Part shown: in pieces, positions 1-4,337 of the stretch
Position numbering within the stretch: the first letter of the stretch is position 1
Layout: every line of letters begins with the position of its first letter
Source of the DNA: JBFMHD01 sp040752395 [NCBI: Candidatus Hydrogenedentota bacterium]
GTDB lineage: Bacteria > JBFMHD01
Direction of reading: 5' to 3'
Assembly: GCA_040752395.1 (NCBI GenBank)
Contig: JBFMHD010000177.1
Coordinates: 1 to 5,744, forward strand
DNA: 5,744 nt
The notes under the pieces: model-generated
What the model saw: the letters and a program-made list of their open reading frames with translations, nothing else
What the model was told of the DNA's origin: nothing
Database searches by the model: none
Position numbers and translations under genes: made by a program

Positions 1-114
1 TTTTTCTTTATAATCAAATATAACCTCGAGGTTTCCACCGCATCTCTTGCATACGAATGATTCTTTTGGATCATTTTCAGTGTTACATCTGATACATTTT
101 GTAATAAATTCCAT
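1..114 (-). CDS. thrC: Threonine synthase, N-terminal fragment (runs off window)
   Basis: The first 38 codons of a gene read leftward, starting at the ATG at 114-112 and open to the window edge. The fragment has a zinc-ribbon-like start: C7-x2-C10, then C22-x2-C25, followed by CGGNLEVIFDY. A short Cys-rich segment ending in CGG-x-LEV-x-(Y/F)DY is typical of the N terminus of threonine synthase, the PLP enzyme that converts O-phosphohomoserine to threonine in the cytoplasm. The catalytic PLP domain lies outside the window, so a related fold-type II enzyme such as cysteate synthase cannot be excluded. No clear Shine-Dalgarno is visible. A candidate promoter lies just upstream (137-164). It follows the glycosyltransferase gene on the same strand with a 55-base gap, so it may be read both from its own promoter and by read-through. 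Confidence 0.6.
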   Translation of the reverse strand, partial: MEFITKCIRCNTENDPKESFVCKRCGGNLEVIFDYKEK

Positions 115-136
115 ATTATATTATTAACTATAGTAT

Positions 137-164
137 ATTATACTATCACAAATAAATTTGCAAA
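137..164 (-). promoter_or_regulatory. Candidate promoter for the threonine synthase gene
   Basis: Read on the minus strand: TTTGCA (164-159), a 16-base spacer, then a perfect TATAAT (142-137). The expected transcript start is near 130, leaving a leader of about 16 bases without a Shine-Dalgarno. The -10 box sits inside a 17-base dyad at 130-146 (ATAGTATA, a central T, TATACTAT), which could be an operator or just AT-rich chance. The stretch TCTTTTGCA with the same 16-base spacing to TATAAT recurs before the neighbouring glycosyltransferase gene, which strengthens the call. Confidence 0.5.
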
Positions 165-169
165 AGATT

Positions 170-880
170 TTATTTTACTTTATTCCAGTATCTTTTTATC
201 CTGTAGATTGATACAAATATTTTCATTAAATCAAAGACCGTTAATTTTGTTTTGCCGGATTTTCGCTCACTGAAACAGATAGGTATCTCTTTTATTCTAT
301 AACCTCTTTTACAGAAAATATAGAGTATCTCTTCAAGTATAGAAGGTGTTGTTGAGAATAAATTATCAACGGGTATATTTTTTAGACATTCAACCCGCAA
401 ACATCTGTAACCGCTTGTATAATCTTTTACAGGAAGACTGAATATCAGTTTTACATAAAAGTTAGAAAGATATGTTAATATCTTTCGGTAGAATTTTCTG
501 TGAGTCTGGTCTGATTGAGCATCGAGTCTGGAACCTATAACCATATCACAATCAGTTATGTTTTCCAGGAAGCGTGGTATATCAGAGGGATTATGAGAAA
601 AATCAGCATCAAGTTCAATAAGATAATCACATTGCTGTTTTAGAATGTATTGATATGCCTCCTTCTGTGCAGAACCCCTACCGCGAATCTTTCGGAAAAT
701 ATAGTGAAGATTTTTATAGGTCTCTTTTAGTTTAAGGATCTTCTCCTGTGTCCCGTCAGTTGAGTCATCATCAACGATAAGTATATTAAATTCTGGATCA
801 ATTTTAAAAATAGTAGTGATAAGCTCTTCTACGTTCCCAGCCTCATTAAGCGTCGGTATAAAAATAAAGACTTTACTCAT
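170..880 (-). CDS. DPM1-type family 2 glycosyltransferase (polyprenyl-phosphate sugar synthase)
   Basis: A 236-residue GT2-family protein that aligns by motif with dolichol/polyprenol-phosphate mannosyltransferases, which move a sugar from a nucleotide donor to a polyprenyl phosphate at the inner membrane face. Visible motifs in order: PTLNE (9-13); the nucleotide-binding DDDSTDGT (37-44); RGRGSAQKEA (66-75); the metal-binding DAD (91-93) followed by FSHNP; GSR (116-118); DYTSGYR (153-159); and the C-terminal ERKSGKTKL (205-213). The length matches the single-domain DPM1 class. There is no C-terminal GtrA or multi-helix membrane domain, so it should be peripheral. Mannose is the commonest donor in this class, but glucose or another sugar is possible. 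The start at 880 places PTLNE at the usual distance from the N terminus. No Shine-Dalgarno is visible, and the candidate promoter leaves a leader of only a few bases. It is divergent from the lipoprotein gene at 934 and upstream of the threonine synthase fragment. Confidence 0.85.
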   Translation of the reverse strand: MSKVFIFIPTLNEAGNVEELITTIFKIDPEFNILIVDDDSTDGTQEKILKLKETYKNLHYIFRKIRGRGSAQKEAYQYILKQQCDYLIELDADFSHNPSDIPRFLENITDCDMVIGSRLDAQSDQTHRKFYRKILTYLSNFYVKLIFSLPVKDYTSGYRCLRVECLKNIPVDNLFSTTPSILEEILYIFCKRGYRIKEIPICFSERKSGKTKLTVFDLMKIFVSIYRIKRYWNKVK

Positions 881-890
881 AATTTATATA

Positions 891-918
891 ATTATATAGT
901 AATCTTTTATAATGCAAA
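891..918 (-). promoter_or_regulatory. Candidate promoter for the glycosyltransferase gene
   Basis: Read on the minus strand: TTTGCA (918-913), a 16-base spacer, then a perfect TATAAT (896-891). The predicted start of transcription is near 884, only about 4 bases before the ATG at 880, so the message would be almost leaderless. That fits the missing Shine-Dalgarno. The -10 box is inside a perfect 14-base palindrome, TATATAATTATATA (885-898). The extended upstream element TCTTTTGCA (921-913) is identical to the one before the threonine synthase gene. Confidence 0.45.
908..913 (+). promoter_or_regulatory. Candidate -10 box for the PLD-like lipoprotein gene
   Basis: A perfect TATAAT on the plus strand, 20 bases before the ATG at 934. 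No convincing -35 hexamer lies 16-18 bases upstream (only alternating AT), so the call rests on the -10 box and its position. It overlaps the candidate -35 of the divergent glycosyltransferase promoter, so the two promoters would compete for polymerase in this 53-base gap. Confidence 0.3.
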
Positions 919-933
919 AGACAAGCTAAATTT

Positions 934-2022
934 ATGGCGAAAAGAATTATTGTATTCTTAGTCCTGATTACATTTTTTTGCTCTTGCGGCCGAAAATATG
1001 AAAAGCCACGAACTATTAGAAGTAGTGATGTAAAAGATAGAAAAAATCTGTTTAAAAAATTAGATTCTGATAATATAAAAATAAAACCAGCTTGTAATAA
1101 TGATTATTTATCAGTTTTATATAAATTAATCAAAGAAGCTGAAAGATCAGTTGATGTTTTGCAGTTTGAATTAAATAGAGACGATGAAGTAAGCAACATA
1201 TTTAATGAACTTATAAAAGCAGTAGAAAGAGGCGTTGAAGTGAGAATATTAGCTGAGGATTCCATAGAGTTTAATAAAGAACAAATCTCTTTTCTTCTCT
1301 CTAATGGCATAAAAGCAAAGCTCGATAAACCTTATAAAAAAATTCATTCTAAACTAATAATTATAGATGATAATAAAGCTATAATTGGTTCTACTAACTG
1401 GAGTTATATGTCTTTGAAATATAATAATGAGACAAACGTGTTTATTGAGGGAAAAATTGTAAAAACTTACAAAGAATATTATGAGAGGTTGTGGAACAGA
1501 CAAATGAGTGATGATATTATAAAATTTTATACCGATAGAGTTAAACCCCTTATTGAAAAAGACTATTATCACCATTTAATAGAACAATTTAAAAACGCAA
1601 CCAGAGAGATCGATGTATGTATGTATGGGATAAAATATTATGAAGGTAATACTGATGTTTATTCGCCAGACAATTTATTAATAGGTTTAATAGCTGCAAA
1701 ACAAAGAGGGGTTAAAGTACGGATGATACTTGAGCAAAGCGATTTTAATGATGTAACGAATGAGAATAACAGAGAAGCAGAAGAATATTTAGAAAATAAT
1801 GGTATAAAAGTAAAGTGGGAGACGTTAGATACCATAACCCATGCAAAGCTGGTGATAATAGATAATGAAGTTATCGTTGGGTCGACAAACTGGGGTTTTG
1901 ATGCATTAAGAAACAGGGCAGAGACAAATATCAGTGTTAAAGATGAAGAGATATTAAGATATTTTAAAGATTATTATAATAAAATATATCAGGATTCTGT
2001 TGATAATATCTTAATTGAGTAA
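934..2022 (+). CDS. Lipoprotein with two HKD motifs, phospholipase D superfamily (nuclease-like)
   Basis: A 362-residue protein with a short basic then hydrophobic N terminus (MAKRIIVFLVLITFF) ending at CSCG. Cys18 after F-C-S is a plausible though imperfect lipobox, so it is probably exported and lipid-anchored. Two complete phospholipase D catalytic motifs follow. HKD1 is H138-x-K140-x4-D145 with GSTNWS (152-157). HKD2 is H303-x-K305-x4-D310 with GSTNWG (316-321). Each is followed by an acidic-Asn segment (NNETN, RAETN). Two HKD motifs on one chain give a full active site, forming a phospho-histidine intermediate on a phosphodiester. The GSTNW form resembles Nuc-type endonuclease and other PLD-like proteins more than typical cardiolipin synthases, which have paired N-terminal membrane helices that are absent here. 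DNA, lipid or another phosphodiester could be the substrate. There is no clear Shine-Dalgarno. The gene looks more AT-rich than the operon at 3453-5564. Confidence 0.85.
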   Translation: MAKRIIVFLVLITFFCSCGRKYEKPRTIRSSDVKDRKNLFKKLDSDNIKIKPACNNDYLSVLYKLIKEAERSVDVLQFELNRDDEVSNIFNELIKAVERGVEVRILAEDSIEFNKEQISFLLSNGIKAKLDKPYKKIHSKLIIIDDNKAIIGSTNWSYMSLKYNNETNVFIEGKIVKTYKEYYERLWNRQMSDDIIKFYTDRVKPLIEKDYYHHLIEQFKNATREIDVCMYGIKYYEGNTDVYSPDNLLIGLIAAKQRGVKVRMILEQSDFNDVTNENNREAEEYLENNGIKVKWETLDTITHAKLVIIDNEVIVGSTNWGFDALRNRAETNISVKDEEILRYFKDYYNKIYQDSVDNILIE

Positions 2023-2157
2023 AATAGAGTTAAAAGATGATACAAATCCCCATCCAGATAGAGAAATAGCTGAATCGACCTCAAGAAAACAAAAGTTATG
2101 TACAAAAAAATGACAGGACAGTATGGTATTAAGAGGGAAATGTTTGCTTTATTGTAA
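2015..2157 (+). other. Two tiny overlapping reading frames after the lipoprotein gene, possibly coding remnants
   Basis: A 32-codon frame can start at a TTG (2015) overlapping the lipoprotein stop. It reads as a hydrophilic peptide containing NPHPDREIAEST and ends at TGA 2111-2113. A 15-codon frame (MTGQYGIKREMFALL) starts at ATG 2110, overlapping that stop right after a run of seven A (2104-2110). One extra A in the run would fuse the two frames. The composition looks protein-like, but no family is recognised, no ribosome site is seen, and frames this short occur by chance. They may be a decayed gene tail, or nothing. Confidence 0.15.
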
Positions 2158-2182
2158 ACTGCTATCTGTTTCGTAACAATTT

Positions 2183-2215
2183 ATCAAATGTTTTTATATC
2201 TGATTTTTATTTTTT
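2183..2215 (+). terminator. Weak candidate intrinsic terminator of the lipoprotein gene
   Basis: The arms ATCAAAT (2183-2189) and ATCTGAT (2198-2204) pair over 7 positions with one A-C mismatch around an 8-base loop. A T-rich run with one A follows, to 2215. The stem is AT-rich and weak, and lies about 160 bases after the stop codon, so it is only the best available candidate on this strand. Confidence 0.3.
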
Positions 2216-2269
2216 AAAACTTGAATTTTGCTATTTTTATAGCAGGATGGGGAATTTCTAAGTTGTCTT

Positions 2270-2296
2270 AAAAAATTGGGTCTCGAAATCTGCCAA
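2270..2296 (-). terminator. Very weak candidate terminator of the exonuclease gene
   Basis: Read on the minus strand: TTGG (2296-2293), a loop of 13 bases, CCAA (2279-2276), then six T (2275-2270), about 78 bases past the stop codon. A four-base stem is below what usually terminates transcription. It is listed because convergent genes need an end here and nothing better is seen. Confidence 0.18.
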
Positions 2297-2373
2297 AACA
2301 CTTTTTCCTGGATGTGTAACTAACCCGCTCGATTGATAAATAAGGGGGTAGATTCGAAAATCAGAAAGAGGTG

Positions 2374-3210
2374 TTAGCTTAGTAAATTCGAGCTGTAGTT
2401 AATAGTAGAAAAGGGTAGGGGATTAAGTTCTGAGATCGAGTACCACCGAACCATCTTAAAAAATACTTCACTTGTTGAGAGACAATCTATCCAGGACTTA
2501 TGTCGCGAAAACGGGACCCTTATTTTATTTTCTTTTAATAAACCATCAAGTCTGACTGATTTACCGTATAATTTTTTGCCTATCTGAAACGTATCAAGAA
2601 CAGGGTTCGAGGGCCTCTTAATCTGTAATTTATCAAAATAATGGTTTAAAAAACCCATATCAAAATTCACACGATGAGCAACTACAAGTGAATGGTCGAT
2701 AAACTCTAAAAATTTAGGCAATACTTTTTCTATTGAAGGACAGTTTACGAGGTCTTCAGATTTTATGTTATTGACCTTTTGTGCTATCTGAGAAAAAAAG
2801 TTAGTTTTTGGTTTTATACGCTGAAAAAATATTCCATTAATATCAACACTTAATTTTTTCTTTATATTATATTTTAAGCAGCCTATCTCTATTATCTCTC
2901 CGCCTTCTTCTAAAAAACCAGTAGTTTCGATATCAATAAAAACAATACTTTTAAATCTTCTTAATTTTTTTAAAGTCTCTATAAAATATTTTTCGCTTAT
3001 TAAATGTTTTTTCGATTTATTTAGATTATTAAAACAGGTTTTGCATACAAAAAATGTCTGATGCTCTTTATTGATTTTACTTTTTGCTGTTATGACTTCC
3101 TTGCATATTATTTTTGCGTCGCATATAGCACATTCTTTTCTGGAGCCGATCTTAAGATAAGGTCCAAATAAAGAGTCATAAACAACCTTGCATATATCTT
3201 TCGGAGTCAT
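2374..3210 (-). CDS. DnaQ-like DEDDh 3'-5' exonuclease with N-terminal zinc-ribbon-like segment
   Basis: A 278-residue protein. The exonuclease domain spans about 88-256 and carries all DEDDh residues: D93 and E95 in FIDIETTGF (ExoI), H179 and D184 in AHRVNFD (ExoII), and H237-x4-D242 in RHKSWID (ExoIII). These coordinate two metal ions that cleave nucleotides from a 3' end. In ExoII the Asn that commonly follows the His (AHNxxFD) is Arg180. Residues 20-60 hold C27-x2-C30 and C56-x2-C59, a likely zinc-binding segment absent from the classical DnaQ epsilon subunit. It could bind nucleic acid or a partner. There is no helicase (DinG), GIY-YIG or polymerase (PolC) domain, so a stand-alone DNA or RNA exonuclease is most likely, and the substrate is unknown. 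An in-frame TAA shortly upstream and no other ATG/GTG/TTG support the start at 3210, although no Shine-Dalgarno is visible. It is convergent with the lipoprotein gene and divergent from the hydrolase operon. Confidence 0.83.
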   Translation of the reverse strand: MTPKDICKVVYDSLFGPYLKIGSRKECAICDAKIICKEVITAKSKINKEHQTFFVCKTCFNNLNKSKKHLISEKYFIETLKKLRRFKSIVFIDIETTGFLEEGGEIIEIGCLKYNIKKKLSVDINGIFFQRIKPKTNFFSQIAQKVNNIKSEDLVNCPSIEKVLPKFLEFIDHSLVVAHRVNFDMGFLNHYFDKLQIKRPSNPVLDTFQIGKKLYGKSVRLDGLLKENKIRVPFSRHKSWIDCLSTSEVFFKMVRWYSISELNPLPFSTINYSSNLLS

Positions 3211-3240
3211 TTGATCAATTATTTTTCTATCTAAAATTAC

Positions 3241-3268
3241 ACAGGGTTTTTTGTTTTTACTACCCTGT
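3241..3268. repeat. 7-bp inverted repeat upstream of the exonuclease gene
   Basis: ACAGGGT (3241-3247) and ACCCTGT (3262-3268) are perfect reverse complements around a 14-base T-rich centre. The repeat lies between the exonuclease start and its candidate promoter, just downstream of the predicted transcript start near 3275. It could be an operator or a leader hairpin. It is clearly more GC-rich than its surroundings. No T tract follows on either strand in a position that would make it a standard terminator. Confidence 0.45.
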
Positions 3269-3281
3269 TATTCAGGATAAA

Positions 3282-3309
3282 ATTCTTTTATTTTTGAATA
3301 TTTTGTCAA
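3282..3309 (-). promoter_or_regulatory. Candidate promoter for the exonuclease gene
   Basis: Read on the minus strand: a perfect TTGACA (3309-3304), a 16-base spacer, then AAGAAT (3287-3282), a 4/6 match to TATAAT. Transcription would begin near 3275, giving a leader of about 65 bases that includes the inverted repeat at 3241-3268. The call depends mainly on the consensus -35. Confidence 0.4.
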
Positions 3310-3333
3310 GTAAAAAACACCAGCCATTTTTCA

Positions 3334-3361
3334 TTGACATAAATTGTAAAAGTTTTAATAT
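3334..3361 (+). promoter_or_regulatory. Candidate promoter for the nitrilase-ygeY operon
   Basis: A perfect TTGACA (3334-3339), a 16-base spacer and TAATAT (3356-3361, 4/6). TATATT three bases further on is an alternative -10 at 19-base spacing. Transcription would start near 3368, leaving a leader of about 85 bases that contains the heptamer array at 3377-3404 and the strong ribosome site. Its -35 faces the exonuclease -35 (TGTCAA 3304-3309) across 24 bases, so the two promoters are back to back. Confidence 0.45.
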
Positions 3362-3376
3362 ATTTTGTTTTCTGAT

Positions 3377-3404
3377 ACTTCTTACTTCCCACTTCTTGCT
3401 TCTA
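3377..3404. repeat. Period-7 pyrimidine-rich array in the operon leader
   Basis: Four consecutive 7-base units: ACTTCTT, ACTTCCC, ACTTCTT, GCTTCTA. The first and third are identical. The array lies between the candidate promoter and the ribosome site of the nitrilase gene, so it should be transcribed as untranslated leader. Other period-7 arrays lie past the end of the same operon (5655-5718 and 5727-5744). Translated from the upstream ATG at 3294, it yields a false hydrophobic stretch rich in Leu and Phe. Confidence 0.6.
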
Positions 3405-3436
3405 CTTGATATTATTATAGTTACAAAGTTTTCCAG

Positions 3437-3442
3437 AGGAGG
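3437..3442 (+). promoter_or_regulatory. Ribosome binding site that fixes the nitrilase start
   Basis: A full AGGAGG 10 bases before the ATG at 3453. It is the strongest Shine-Dalgarno in the window and selects 3453 over the upstream in-frame ATG at 3294, which has none. Confidence 0.85.
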
Positions 3443-3452
3443 TATAAAAACT

Positions 3453-4328
3453 ATGCCAAGGATTGTAAAAGCAGGTCTTGTACAAACTCAGTTAAACACA
3501 CCTGTAACCAAGCCAATCAAGACTATTAAGAAAAATATGATTGATTTAAATGAGGACTTGATTCGACAGGGGGCAAAAAAGGGTGTGCAGATTATTTGTC
3601 TGCAAGAGATTTTCTATGGGCCTTATTTCTGTGCCGAACAGAATATAAGATGGTATGAATCTTCTGAACCTATCCCGGATGGTCCGACTACGCGCTGGGC
3701 TATGGATCTGGCTAAAGAACTTGGGATGGTTATAATACTGCCAATCTATGAAGAAGCGATGACCGGTGTTTATTACAATACTGCTGCTTGTATAGATGCT
3801 GATGGTACTTATCTTGGGAAATACAGAAAAAATCATATACCGCATTGCGGACCCGGGTTCTATGAAAAATTTTATTTTAAGCCCGGGAACCTCGGTTATC
3901 CTGTATTCGAGACAGCGATAGGTAAAGTTGGTGTCTATATTTGCTATGACAGACATTTTCCTGAAGGCGCAAGATTACTCGGGCTTAATGGAGCTGAGAT
4001 AATTTTTAATCCTTCTGCAACTGTTGCTGGTTTATCAGAATACCTCTGGTTATTAGAGCAGCCTGCTTGCGCTGTTGCAAACCAGTATTTTGTCGGTGCC
4101 ATTAATCGTGTCGGCTATGAAAAGCCCTGGAATATCGGCGAATTTTATGGACAGTCATATTTCTGCAATCCACGAGGACAAATACTTGCTAAAGGACCTA
4201 GAAATAAGAATGCGGTTGTTATTGCTGAACTTGATTTAGACCAGATTCTTGAAGTGAGAAACGTCTGGCAGTTCTTTAGAGACAGAAGACCTGAAACATA
4301 CGGAGATATGGTGAGGCTACTGCCGTGA
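3453..4328 (+). CDS. Nitrilase-superfamily C-N hydrolase, beta-ureidopropionase-like
   Basis: A 291-residue cytoplasmic amidase. The catalytic triad of the superfamily is complete: E52 in CLQEIFYGPYF, K126 in GKYRKNHIPH and C164 in VYICYDRHFPEGAR. A second conserved glutamate, E138, sits in FYEKFYFKPGNLGYPVF. Blocks such as FNPSAT (185-190), LSEYLW (194-199), AINRVG (216-221) and FYGQSYF (231-237) point to the beta-ureidopropionase/N-carbamoyl-amidase branch, which releases CO2 and ammonia from N-carbamoyl compounds such as N-carbamoyl-beta-alanine. N-carbamoylputrescine amidase is a close alternative. The exact substrate is inferred. The start at 3453 is chosen because AGGAGG precedes it and MPRIVKAGLVQTQ is the normal family N terminus. 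The frame stays open to an ATG at 3294, which would add 53 unlikely residues. It is first in a two-gene operon, and its TGA overlaps the ribosome site of the next gene. Confidence 0.9.
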   Translation: MPRIVKAGLVQTQLNTPVTKPIKTIKKNMIDLNEDLIRQGAKKGVQIICLQEIFYGPYFCAEQNIRWYESSEPIPDGPTTRWAMDLAKELGMVIILPIYEEAMTGVYYNTAACIDADGTYLGKYRKNHIPHCGPGFYEKFYFKPGNLGYPVFETAIGKVGVYICYDRHFPEGARLLGLNGAEIIFNPSATVAGLSEYLWLLEQPACAVANQYFVGAINRVGYEKPWNIGEFYGQSYFCNPRGQILAKGPRNKNAVVIAELDLDQILEVRNVWQFFRDRRPETYGDMVRLLP

Positions 4329-4331
4329 GGA
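4326..4331 (+). promoter_or_regulatory. Ribosome binding site of the ygeY-like gene, overlapping the upstream stop
   Basis: TGAGGA contains the nitrilase stop codon and a GAGGA Shine-Dalgarno 6 bases before the ATG at 4338. Ribosomes ending the first gene would sit on the start signal of the second, favouring translational coupling. Confidence 0.7.
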
Positions 4332-4337
4332 CCCACA

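Larger units (their letters stand above)
2023..2373. other. Gap between convergent genes
   Basis: This 351-base stretch separates the plus-strand lipoprotein gene from the minus-strand exonuclease gene, so both should terminate in it. It holds the tiny frames at 2015-2157, a weak hairpin with a T tract on the plus strand (2183-2215), a weaker one on the minus strand (2270-2296) and a perfect 6-bp hairpin TGCTAT-TTTT-ATAGCA (2229-2244) with no T tract. The final 70 bases are less AT-rich and contain two loosely similar pieces, CTCGAAATCTG (2283-2293) and TTCGAAAATCAG (2353-2364). No RNA gene, mobile element or longer gene is seen. Confidence 0.6.

Noticed and set aside
1104-1575. Two minus-strand frames inside the lipoprotein gene
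   Set aside because: They are antisense to a gene with complete catalytic motifs and show no domain or start signal of their own.
934-2022. Cardiolipin synthase
   Set aside because: It lacks the paired N-terminal membrane helices, has a lipoprotein-like start, and carries GSTNW rather than the GSxNxD form usual in that family.
2229-2244. Perfect hairpin TGCTAT-TTTT-ATAGCA as a terminator
   Set aside because: No T tract follows in either direction, and a 6-bp AT-rich stem is common by chance here.
3294-3452. N-terminal extension of the nitrilase with a signal anchor
   Set aside because: The hydrophobic run comes from the pyrimidine repeat, the upstream ATG has no ribosome site, and homologous sequence begins at the ATG at 3453 behind AGGAGG.
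3546-3956. Minus-strand frame of 136 codons
   Set aside because: It is antisense to the catalytic core of the nitrilase and has no features of a real protein.
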